Notes: generated by a model not told the origin, from the letters alone. Numbered from the stretch's first letter, positions 5,391 to 11,280 are shown. The stretch: DNA of 11,280 nt from UBA9647 sp035506075 (GCA_035506075.1 DATJQB010000059.1:1-11280); one strand, 5' to 3'. Program-made: numbers and translations.

Positions 5391-6719
5391 ATGGCAAAGC
5401 ACATTGCTGGGAAAAAAGCCGCTGTCAGGAAGGCCGCCTACGCGCCGGAGACACGACTGATCTGGGGGAAGTCGTTCACGCCCAAATGGGATTACAGTCA
5501 CCACGTTATTCCTCCCATCTCATCGTCATCGACATTCAGACTCTCCACAACGAAGCGGGGGGCGAAGGGGTTCATCGAGTTTGCCCACCATGCAGACGAT
5601 TTCACGGTGCGGTCCCGCGCTCCGATTTACATCTATGACCGCCTTGGCGAGCCGAACAAGGATCTCCTCGAAGAGAACCTGATGACCGCTCACAAGGGCG
5701 AGTGCGCAGTGACCTTCGCAACAGGTATGGCTGCCGTTTCCGCGGTGTGCGGAATCCTCCTCGGCAGCGGCAGCGAGATCATCGCCCACAAGATGCTCTA
5801 TGGCTGCACGTATTCGCTCTTCAAGAATTGGCTCCCGCGGTATCACATCAAAGTTACGTGGGTCGATTTCAACGATCACAAGGCACTCAGTGCCGCGATC
5901 TCGCACCAGACGAAGCTCCTGTATTTTGAAACACCGGTCAATCCGACTATGGAGCTGATCGACATTAAAAAGATCGTCGAGATCTCGCGGCGTCACAATG
6001 CCCACCGGTCGAAAGCAAATCGCATTTTTACAGCCGTGGACAATACCTTTGCCACTCCATACTGTCAGCGCCCTCTCGAGCAGGGTGTGGACTTTGTCAT
6101 TGAGTCCTTGACGAAGGGACTTCTCGGGTTCGGTACCGACATGGGCGGCGCGGTGATCGGTCCTGCGTGGAGCTACGATCGGCTCTTGTTGTACCGGAAA
6201 GACTTCGGCGGGGTGCTCGGCGCAAAGAGCGCATGGCCGATTCTCGTGTACGGTCTCCCTTCGCTTGCAGTCCGTTTCGCCCAGCAATTGAAAAACTCAC
6301 AACGCGTCGCTGAATTTCTTCAGAAGGATAAACGCATTGCGTTTATCAATTATCCGGGCCTTTCCACCTTCGCTCAACGCGATCTGGCTGGTGCTCAGAT
6401 GCGAAATTACGATGGCCAGTTCACGCCGGGAACGCTGATGTATTTTGTGCCGAAGGGAAAAACTCCGCGCGAACGGCACCGGAAAGCCGATCGCATGGTG
6501 AACTACATCGCGAACAATTCGTACACCATGACGCTCGCCGTCAGCCTCGGAAACATCCGGACGCTGATCGAGCATCCGGGATCGATGACACATTCCAGCA
6601 TTCCACCCGAGGAGCAGCTCAAGCGCGGTATCGATCCGGGCGGCATCAGGCTTTCCATCGGACTCGAAAAAGCCGAGGACATCATACGCGATCTGAAACT
6701 CGCGTTGGACAAGATGTAA
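5391..6719 (+). CDS. Cys/Met metabolism-type PLP-dependent enzyme (gamma-lyase/gamma-synthase superfamily)
   Basis: A 442-residue fold-type I PLP enzyme of the cystathionine gamma-lyase / methionine gamma-lyase family. Seen: the phosphate-binding IYIYDRLGEPN segment in place of the usual YSRxxNPT (about residues 79-89), ATGMAAVSAV, LYGCTYSLF with the active-site Tyr, YFETPVNPT, DNTFATPY with the PLP-ring Asp, the Schiff-base lysine K242 in ESLTKGLLGFGTDMGG, and RLSIGLEKAEDII near the end. It is about 40 residues longer than typical members, with extra sequence at the N terminus and around 203-212. AAAGGA (5375-5380) precedes the ATG by 10 bases. It is the last gene of the argF run and a terminator follows. 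Substrate and reaction (elimination, replacement or gamma-lyase) cannot be read from sequence. Context points to an amino acid linked to the carbamoyl enzymes, not necessarily a sulfur one. Confidence 0.88.
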   Translation: MAKHIAGKKAAVRKAAYAPETRLIWGKSFTPKWDYSHHVIPPISSSSTFRLSTTKRGAKGFIEFAHHADDFTVRSRAPIYIYDRLGEPNKDLLEENLMTAHKGECAVTFATGMAAVSAVCGILLGSGSEIIAHKMLYGCTYSLFKNWLPRYHIKVTWVDFNDHKALSAAISHQTKLLYFETPVNPTMELIDIKKIVEISRRHNAHRSKANRIFTAVDNTFATPYCQRPLEQGVDFVIESLTKGLLGFGTDMGGAVIGPAWSYDRLLLYRKDFGGVLGAKSAWPILVYGLPSLAVRFAQQLKNSQRVAEFLQKDKRIAFINYPGLSTFAQRDLAGAQMRNYDGQFTPGTLMYFVPKGKTPRERHRKADRMVNYIANNSYTMTLAVSLGNIRTLIEHPGSMTHSSIPPEEQLKRGIDPGGIRLSIGLEKAEDIIRDLKLALDKM

Positions 6720-6740
6720 TGTTGTGCTTGTTGCACCGTG

Positions 6741-6785
6741 CAATTGGCCCGTGCTCTCCGCGCGGGCCGATTGGATCTTCTTTCC
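6741..6785 (+). terminator. Rho-independent terminator of the argF-PLP run
   Basis: CAATTGGCCCGTGC (6741-6754) pairs with GCGCGGGCCGATTG (6760-6773) as a 14-bp stem with two G-U pairs and a 5-base TCTCC loop. It is followed by GATCTTCTTT. It begins 22 bases after the stop of the PLP gene and separates this run from the ferredoxin gene. Confidence 0.75.
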
Positions 6786-6832
6786 CTCATCCATTCATAC
6801 CGTTCATTTCTACATCTTGGAATAGGCCTGTC

Positions 6833-6898
6833 AGAATTAGGAATCCTTACAGTTTTCCGGATTCTGATTCTCGGGGACTCGCCGGTTCAACAGTCCCC
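6833..6898 (+). other. Two tandem hairpins in the ferredoxin leader
   Basis: The first pairs AGAATTAGGAATCC (6833-6846) with GGATTCTGATTCT (6859-6871), with one bulge and a 12-base loop. The second pairs GGGGACT (6873-6879) with AGTCCCC (6892-6898), also with a 12-base loop, and is followed by TCCGGCCTTTTCC. They directly abut. They could be a leader structure, an attenuator, or a second weak terminator with its T run at 6906-6909. No known riboswitch consensus is recognised. Confidence 0.4.
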
Positions 6899-6911
6899 TC
6901 CGGCCTTTTCC

Positions 6912-6943
6912 GTGGCACAATCCTTGTCAAGTTCCGGTGCCAC
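6912..6943 (+). promoter_or_regulatory. Possible sigma-54-like promoter inside an inverted repeat
   Basis: TGGCAC-N5-TTGT (6913-6927) matches the -24 element of sigma-54 promoters exactly. The -12 element reads GT where GC is expected, at the correct 10-bp distance. The GG element also forms one arm of a perfect 7-bp inverted repeat, GTGGCAC (6912-6918) and GTGCCAC (6937-6943). The ferredoxin start is 35 bases downstream. The site could instead be only an operator or hairpin. Confidence 0.25.
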
Positions 6944-6977
6944 AAGGGTTTTCGGTTTATACGCCGGGGAGGTTTGT

Positions 6978-7217
6978 ATGTCGACGATCGCAGTCAGGCT
7001 CCAGGAAAATGCGCCGGGAAAGTACTTCGTGACGAGCGCCTGCAACGGCTGCGGGAGATGTTTCTCGTACGCTCTTCAGAATTTTATGTACAGCAATGAT
7101 TCGTCGTACTTCTACGTATTTCAGCAGCCCACCGATCCGGGAGAAGAAGATGACATGCACCGGGCGATGGAAATTTGTCCGCTGAACTGCATCAAGGACG
7201 ACGGCGAACCGTTTTGA
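6978..7217 (+). CDS. Small single-cluster 4Fe-4S ferredoxin
   Basis: A 79-residue cytoplasmic electron carrier. C22-x2-C25-x2-C28 and C67-P give the four ligands of one [4Fe-4S] cluster. The second half has a spacer of 38 residues, as in mono-cluster (Pyrococcus or Desulfovibrio type) ferredoxins. A fifth cysteine, C71 (CPLNC), takes the place usually held by Ala or Val. The start is ATG 6978 with GGGGAGG (6966-6972) 5 bases upstream; the open frame extends back to 6738 but that part has no ferredoxin character. It stands upstream of the NuoE/NuoF/GltD-like genes and is a plausible low-potential partner for that complex. No gene follows for about 330 bases, so co-transcription is uncertain. 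Confidence 0.88.
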   Translation: MSTIAVRLQENAPGKYFVTSACNGCGRCFSYALQNFMYSNDSSYFYVFQQPTDPGEEDDMHRAMEICPLNCIKDDGEPF

Positions 7218-7547
7218 TGTGTCGGAAGCATGAAGGCCGGCCCGGGATCTGGCGCCGGCGATGCCATACGACGCGCATTGGTTTGCGACCCAGTGTTTTA
7301 GACGAAGCAGACGACGACCTCTTCAGGCAGCGAGCTCACACCGCGCAGACGGAGGTTTGTGATACAGAGGGGAAGAAACCCGGGGTGTGCAGCGCTGCAA
7401 GCTCTCCGCTCTCTCACCTCAGGTTCTTCCAGTCAATACCCTCTTCCGGTGATCACTCGGTGACCATTCGGCGGAAAAGCATCCCGTTCATCCAGGTTGT
7501 GTTCTTCTTGAATCAACCGCTGGTCCTTGGAAAGGAAACACGGAGCC
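7218..7547 (+). other. 330-base gap without a convincing gene
   Basis: No frame on either strand gives a plausible protein. A GC-rich 6-bp hairpin, GCCGGC (7236-7241) with GCCGGC (7254-7259), lies just past the ferredoxin stop but has no T run. A 12-bp perfect palindrome, TGCAGCGCTGCA, lies at 7388-7399. A GTG with a good GGAGG upstream (7359) opens only 34 codons of unremarkable sequence. The gap may hold the promoter of the genes that follow, but no clear -35/-10 pair stands out. Confidence 0.5.
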
Positions 7548-8039
7548 ATGAGCGCTGGAGTTCTTCTTCTCGCACGTCTTACAGATCCTGAACAGCTCGT
7601 TCCCACCGCGGAACTTCTCGAGCGCTCGAAGAACGTCCAATGCTGGAATGCAGTCGACGGGCACGTCGATCTCGTTGCAAAGCTGACCGCTCCGTCGGCC
7701 CCACTTGTCGACTCGCTGCGCGGCATCGACGGCATGGGGGATCTCGACGTTTTCGAACTCTCCGCCGAATCGGGGACACTCCTCTGCGATCCTGCCTTCG
7801 ATCATGCGTTTGTCTTCATGGAGGTCGAACCGGATAAGGTCGGGTTCGTGCGCGACAGGCTCGCGGCAATCACGGACGTGGTGTTTTCCTCCACCAGGAC
7901 AAACGAGAGGGAAATGATTGCAGCCGTGCGCGGAAAATCATTCCAGTCCGTCGACAGGATCGTCAACGAACAGATCCGCCCCATCGATGGCGTGCTGCGA
8001 CTGAAACAGGACCGCGTCATCAATCTGAAACAACTCTGA
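7548..8039 (+). CDS. HTH-less protein with two Lrp/AsnC ligand-binding (RAM) domains
   Basis: A 163-residue protein that appears to be two alpha/beta RAM-type domains in tandem and no DNA-binding part. Domain 1 (about 3-75): a VLLLARL strand, a helix, WNAVDGHVDLVAKL, a helix, and a DVFEL strand. Domain 2 (about 86-160): AFVFMEVEP, a helix, a VVFSSTRT strand, MIAAVRGKSF, the SVDRIVNEQIRPIDGVL helix and turn. In Lrp/AsnC proteins this fold binds amino acids and forms oligomers; stand-alone versions are known, usually single-domain. Start chosen: ATG 7548, with AAAGGA at 7531-7536 and a closer GGAG at 7542-7545; a TTG at 7527 is in frame but lacks a ribosome site. The nuoE-like gene begins 9 bases after the stop, so it is co-transcribed with the redox complex and may sense an amino acid or modulate that complex. 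Role inferred only. Confidence 0.7.
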   Translation: MSAGVLLLARLTDPEQLVPTAELLERSKNVQCWNAVDGHVDLVAKLTAPSAPLVDSLRGIDGMGDLDVFELSAESGTLLCDPAFDHAFVFMEVEPDKVGFVRDRLAAITDVVFSSTRTNEREMIAAVRGKSFQSVDRIVNEQIRPIDGVLRLKQDRVINLKQL

Positions 8040-8048
8040 GGCCTTTCA

Positions 8049-8555
8049 ATGTCTCAACCGAAAACTGAAGACTTCAAGCCGTTCAACGTCGAACTTTGGA
8101 AATACGACGGGCACGCCGGAGCCTTGATCCCATTGCTTCAGTCCGCCCAGAACACCTACGGCTACGTCTCGGAAAAAGCAATCGACCACATCAGCCACAT
8201 CACAGGCATCCCGGCAGCGGAGATCTACGGCGTGGTCACGTTCTACGCGCAATTCCGCACGAAGCCGCTGGGGAAAAACGTCGTGAAGATCTGCAACGGT
8301 ACCGCCTGCCACGTGAACGGGGCAAAAACGGTGTATGACACCGTGCAGGACGAGCTGCAGATTACCTATGATGAGACAACGGACGACGGGAACTTCTCCC
8401 TGCTCTCCGTCGCCTGCCTCGGATGTTGTTCTCTCGCCCCGGTCATTACGGTCAACGGCGAGACACACGGCCGGCTCGATTCGGCAAAGACCAGGAAAGT
8501 CATTCGTGAAGAGAAGCGCCGCGCAGGCGCCGTCTCGAAAGCTGTCGAGGAATGA
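8049..8555 (+). CDS. nuoE: NuoE/HydC-type [2Fe-2S] thioredoxin-like subunit
   Basis: A 168-residue subunit of NADH-oxidising flavoprotein modules (NuoE in complex I, HydC in bifurcating hydrogenases), carrying one [2Fe-2S] cluster on a thioredoxin-like fold. Seen: the N-terminal helical part with LIPLLQSAQNTYGYVSEKA, the family signature YGVVTFYAQF (about 60-69), then cluster ligands C82-x4-C87 (CNGTAC) and C123-x3-C127 (CLGCC, with an extra Cys126 where Ala is common), and LAPV after them. Length is normal for the family. GAGG (8039-8042) lies 6 bases before the ATG. The NuoF-like gene follows after 8 bases. The complex is soluble: no NuoH, L, M or N membrane subunit is near, so a HydC-type role is more likely than complex I. 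Confidence 0.93.
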   Translation: MSQPKTEDFKPFNVELWKYDGHAGALIPLLQSAQNTYGYVSEKAIDHISHITGIPAAEIYGVVTFYAQFRTKPLGKNVVKICNGTACHVNGAKTVYDTVQDELQITYDETTDDGNFSLLSVACLGCCSLAPVITVNGETHGRLDSAKTRKVIREEKRRAGAVSKAVEE

Positions 8556-8563
8556 GGTTCTGA

Positions 8564-10321
8564 ATGAAAACTGTATCCATCGGATTGGGAACCTGCGGCA
8601 TCTCTGCCGGCGGTGAAAAAGTCTACAAGGCGTTTCAGGAAGAGCTGAAGGAACGACCCAATGCGTTTCTTCTGAAAGAAACCGGCTGTGTCGGGATGTG
8701 CTATCGCGAAGTCCTCGTTGAAATCAGCAACGGCAGCGGGAACCCGCGTATGTACGGAGATGTGACGCCGGACCGTGTGGGAAAAATCGTCGAAGAGGAC
8801 GTTCTGAACGACCGGCCCATACCGGAATGGCTTGTGTCGGGCGAAGGAAAAGAACCCGGATTTTTCGAAAACCAGGTACGCATCGTTCTCCGCAACTGCG
8901 GGAAAATCGACCCGGGTTCGATCGAAGAATACATCGAACAGGGCGGGTACCAGGCACTCAGGAAAGTCCTGAACTCGATGACGCCCGATGAAGTGGTCAA
9001 CGAAGTCGTTGTTTCCGGGCTCCGCGGCCGAGGCGGCGCGGGATTTCCCACGGGAACAAAATGGAAGTTGACGAAAGCCGCAGCAGGAACCAGGAAATTT
9101 ATCGTCTGCAATGCCGACGAGGGCGATCCGGGCGCGTTCATGGACCGTTCTGTCCTGGAGAGCGATCCGCACGCAGTCCTCGAAGGAATGATCATCGCGG
9201 GCTTCGCGATCGGCGCAGAATCAGGCTACATCTACTGCCGGGCAGAATACCCCAAAGCCGTCACGCGCCTGCGCCAGGCGATCGGCCAGGCACGCAAGAA
9301 AGGCTTCCTCGGCGAGCATATCCTCGGAAGCTCATTCAGTTTTGATCTGATCATCAAGGAAGGCGCCGGTGCATTCGTCTGCGGCGAAGAAACCGCCCTG
9401 ATGGCTTCTATTGAAGGGCGGCGCGGCATGCCCCGCTTCCGTCCCCCGTTCCCCGCAAACTCCGGACTCTGGGGAAAACCGACGAACATCAATAACGTCG
9501 AGACGTTTGCAAACGTCCCATGGATCATCCTGAACGGCGGAGCGAAGTTCGCCGCCTACGGCACGGCAGACAGCAAGGGAACAAAAGTTTTCGCGATGGC
9601 CGGCAAGGTGAAACGGACCGGGCTTGTTGAAGTGCCGATGGGGATCTCGATCAAATCGCTCATCTTCGATGTCTGCGGCGGCATCATGCACGACAATCAG
9701 TTCAAGGCTGTGCAGATGGGCGGTCCGTCCGGCGGATGCATCCCGGCAACGATGAGCGACACACCGATCGACTACCAGCAGATCCCGAAGACGGGCGCCA
9801 TCATGGGCTCTGGCGGGTTGATTGTGATGGACGAAACCACCTGCATGGTCGATGTCGCCAAGTTCTTCCTGACGTTCACACAGGCGGAGTCATGCGGGAA
9901 GTGCACGTTCTGCCGTATCGGCACCAAACGCATGCTGGAGATCCTCGAGCGCATCACGATGGGCGAAGGGACGATGGAGGATCTCGACAATCTCACCGAG
10001 CTGAGCGAACAGATACGAAACGCGTCGCTGTGCGGGCTCGGTCAATCTGCGCCCAACCCTGTGATTACGACGCTGCGTTACTTCAGGGACGAGTATGTCG
10101 CGCATATCGAGAAAAAGAAATGCCCGGCGCATGTGTGCGCGCCGCTCATCACGTTCACGATCAACGACAAGTGCCCGGGATGCATGGTCTGCGCCCGGTC
10201 GTGTCCAACAGGCGCCATCACGGGCAAGAAGCGTGAAATTCACGTGATCGATCAGGACAAATGTATCAAGTGCGAGAAGTGCTACACAGTCTGTAGATTT
10301 GACGCTGTCACCAAAGACTAG
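8564..10321 (+). CDS. nuoF: NuoF/HydB-type NADH-binding FMN iron-sulfur subunit
   Basis: A 585-residue diaphorase subunit that exchanges electrons with NAD(H) through FMN; in bifurcating enzymes it is the proposed bifurcation centre. Domains in order: an N-terminal thioredoxin-like 2Fe-2S domain (1-90; C11, C42, C46), the FMN/NADH core with GLRGRGGAGFPTG (about 152-164), CNADEGDPGAFMDR and GAGAFVCGEETAL, an SLBB part, a [4Fe-4S] site C444-x2-C447-x2-C450-x39-C490, a likely metal site H514/C520/C525 (KKCPAHVC), and a C-terminal two-cluster ferredoxin with two C-x2-C-x2-C-x3-C motifs (about 537-580). This extended form, with both end domains, is the HydB type and not the shorter NuoF of complex I. 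It starts 8 bases after nuoE with GAGG upstream. A GltD-like flavoprotein follows, pointing to a transhydrogenase or a formate or hydrogen-linked complex. Confidence 0.94.
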   Translation: MKTVSIGLGTCGISAGGEKVYKAFQEELKERPNAFLLKETGCVGMCYREVLVEISNGSGNPRMYGDVTPDRVGKIVEEDVLNDRPIPEWLVSGEGKEPGFFENQVRIVLRNCGKIDPGSIEEYIEQGGYQALRKVLNSMTPDEVVNEVVVSGLRGRGGAGFPTGTKWKLTKAAAGTRKFIVCNADEGDPGAFMDRSVLESDPHAVLEGMIIAGFAIGAESGYIYCRAEYPKAVTRLRQAIGQARKKGFLGEHILGSSFSFDLIIKEGAGAFVCGEETALMASIEGRRGMPRFRPPFPANSGLWGKPTNINNVETFANVPWIILNGGAKFAAYGTADSKGTKVFAMAGKVKRTGLVEVPMGISIKSLIFDVCGGIMHDNQFKAVQMGGPSGGCIPATMSDTPIDYQQIPKTGAIMGSGGLIVMDETTCMVDVAKFFLTFTQAESCGKCTFCRIGTKRMLEILERITMGEGTMEDLDNLTELSEQIRNASLCGLGQSAPNPVITTLRYFRDEYVAHIEKKKCPAHVCAPLITFTINDKCPGCMVCARSCPTGAITGKKREIHVIDQDKCIKCEKCYTVCRFDAVTKD

Positions 10322-10332
10322 ATGAAATGCAA

Positions 10333-10402
10333 CCACGGAGTACACGGAGAAGATACGGAGTCACATCGAATTGAAATCCGTGAACATCCGTAAGATCCGT
10401 GG
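10333..10402 (+). repeat. Palindromic ACGGA/TCCGT repeat between two subunit genes
   Basis: Three copies of ACGGAG (starting 10335, 10344, 10355) face three copies of ATCCGT (10376, 10386, 10395). The outer pair is a perfect 7-bp match (CCACGGA and TCCGTGG), the second pair lies in exact mirror register, and the third is off by one base. The element fills most of the 102-base gap between the NuoF-like and GltD-like genes, whereas neighbouring gaps here are 8-9 bases. It resembles a dispersed intergenic repeat (REP/MITE-like). It could also form a long RNA stem that adjusts expression of the downstream gene. Confidence 0.7.
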
Positions 10403-10423
10403 CAATTCTCTTCCAGGAAACCG

Positions 10424-11280
10424 ATGGTTACTTTGACGATAAACGGACAGCAAGTCACAGCATCACCCGACAAGACCATCTTGCAGGTCTGCCGCGAGCT
10501 GAAACTTGACAACATCCCCACGCTCTGCCACGACGACAAGCTTCCCCCGTTCGGCTCGTGCTTCCTCTGCGTCGTCGAGCTCGAGGGTCAAACGAAGCTG
10601 TTCCCCTCCTGCGCGACAAAGGTCTCCGAGGGGATGAAGGTCCATACCCGCTCGGAGAAAGTGAAACGAGCGCGCAAGACCTGTCTCGAGCTGCTGCTTT
10701 CCGACCACTACGCGGACTGTTTCGGCCCGTGCCGGTTGAACTGTCCCGCCGACGTCGATATCCAGGGCTACATGTCGTTGATTCATCTCGGCAAGTTCAA
10801 GGAAGCGGTTGCGTTGATCAAGGAAAAGAATCCACTCCCCTCCGTCTGCGGACGTGTCTGCACGCGGAAGTGCGAGGTCAATTGCCGACGGTCGATGGTC
10901 GATGAGCCCGTTGGAATCGATTTCTTGAAACGATATGTGGCGGACCAAGACATGATCGGCGACATGTGGACGCCGGAAACCAAGCCTTCGAACGGCAACC
11001 GCGTGGCGATCATCGGCGGAGGACCTGCAGGACTGACCTGTGCATACTACCTCGCGACTGAAGGGTATGAGCCGACAATTTTCGAAGCGCTTCCGGCTCT
11101 CGGCGGGATGCTCCGCTACGGCATACCGGAATACCGGTTGCCGAAGTCCGTACTGGACAAAGAAATCAAATGGATCACGGATCTTGGTGTGGAAGTTCAC
11201 ACGGGGAAAATGCTCGGCAAAGATTTCTCCATTGAGCAGCTCTTTGGCGAGGGCTACAGGGCTGTGTTTGTCGGACTCGG
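10424..11280 (+). CDS. 2Fe-2S ferredoxin-GltD-like FAD oxidoreductase subunit (3' end outside window)
   Basis: The reading frame is open to the window end: 285 codons are visible. Domains in order: a NuoG/plant-type [2Fe-2S] ferredoxin (1-78; C35-x10-C46-x2-C49-x13-C63); a short NuoG-like His-Cys segment H95-x3-C99-x3-C103-x3-C107; the N-terminal iron-sulfur helical domain of glutamate synthase small chain / dihydropyrimidine dehydrogenase type, with NPLPSVCGRVC and C142-x3-C146-x3-C150-x3-C154; then the FAD-binding IIGGGPAG (about 196-203) and GGMLRYGIPEYRLP. The missing part should hold the NAD(P)-binding half and perhaps more. Such subunits exchange electrons with NADP(H) in bifurcating transhydrogenases and formate or hydrogen complexes. 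AGGA sits 5 bases before the ATG. A 102-base gap with the ACGGA repeat precedes it, but the same complex is likely. Confidence 0.88.
   Translation, partial: MVTLTINGQQVTASPDKTILQVCRELKLDNIPTLCHDDKLPPFGSCFLCVVELEGQTKLFPSCATKVSEGMKVHTRSEKVKRARKTCLELLLSDHYADCFGPCRLNCPADVDIQGYMSLIHLGKFKEAVALIKEKNPLPSVCGRVCTRKCEVNCRRSMVDEPVGIDFLKRYVADQDMIGDMWTPETKPSNGNRVAIIGGGPAGLTCAYYLATEGYEPTIFEALPALGGMLRYGIPEYRLPKSVLDKEIKWITDLGVEVHTGKMLGKDFSIEQLFGEGYRAVFVGL

Noticed and set aside
5526..6287. 253-residue open frame antisense to the PLP gene
   Set aside because: A shadow of a well-supported gene; no start signal or recognisable motif.
6738..6977. Longer ferredoxin start
   Set aside because: The added 80 residues would be read through the terminator and hairpins and have no ferredoxin character; GGGGAGG precedes ATG 6978.
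7359..7463. 34-codon frame with GTG start and GGAGG
   Set aside because: Good ribosome site by chance; the peptide has no features and no partner genes suggest it.
7175..7591. 138-residue plus-strand open frame across the spacer
   Set aside because: It overlaps the ferredoxin and RAM-protein genes in another frame, and is low-complexity Ser/Arg-rich without motifs.
1..11280. CRISPR arrays, transposases, integrases, phage genes
   Set aside because: No regularly spaced repeats of CRISPR size and no mobile-element proteins were seen; the only repeats are the short ones listed.

Overview
The window looks like a chromosomal segment from an anaerobic bacterium, plausibly of the Bacteroidota/Ignavibacteriota (FCB) type. 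This placement is an inference. It rests on a four-helix-bundle S23/IVP gene beside tRNAs, and on fermentative redox genes of the HydB/HydC type with a ferredoxin. No rRNA or phylogenetic marker is present to settle it. The sequence is moderately GC-rich and almost entirely coding after position 1190.

Left part (1-983, all on the minus strand). Read in the direction of transcription: a tiny gene for a topoisomerase-type zinc ribbon (983-828) with a hairpin after its stop; tRNA-His(GTG); a four-helix-bundle (23S rRNA intervening-sequence protein family) gene; tRNA-Glu(TTC); and a strong terminator. The four-helix gene is enclosed by an imperfect inverted repeat. Its two internal transition differences become G-U pairs only in the minus-strand RNA, so the unit resembles an IVS element sitting in a tRNA transcript instead of in 23S rRNA.

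Middle part (1140-6785, plus strand). Two ArgR-like ARG boxes, 20 bp centre to centre, precede a tight run of five genes: ornithine carbamoyltransferase (argF), carbamate kinase (arcC), a PyrB-family transcarbamylase, a COG2403 P-loop GTPase (cyclic 2,3-diphosphoglycerate synthetase-like) and a Cys/Met-metabolism-type PLP enzyme, closed by a terminator. The PyrB-like protein keeps the carbamoyl-phosphate residues but has Glu at the Lys84 position, and Lys and Asp at the Arg229 and Gln231 positions of E. coli aspartate carbamoyltransferase. It may therefore carbamoylate, or phosphorolyse the carbamoyl derivative of, something other than aspartate. With OTC and carbamate kinase this suggests an arginine-regulated carbamoyl-phosphate module, possibly ATP-yielding, whose second ureido substrate is unknown.

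Right part (6785-11280, plus strand). A leader rich in hairpins, with a weak sigma-54-like site, precedes a small 4Fe-4S ferredoxin. After about 330 bases with no convincing gene come an HTH-less protein with two Lrp/AsnC ligand-binding (RAM) domains, a NuoE/HydC subunit, a NuoF/HydB subunit, and (past a palindromic ACGGA/TCCGT repeat) a 2Fe-2S ferredoxin-GltD-like flavoprotein cut off by the window end. These last three match the plan of electron-bifurcating NAD(H)/NADP(H)/ferredoxin complexes such as the Sporomusa-type transhydrogenase, or the diaphorase part of a hydrogenase or formate dehydrogenase complex. No hydrogenase or molybdopterin catalytic domain lies inside the window.
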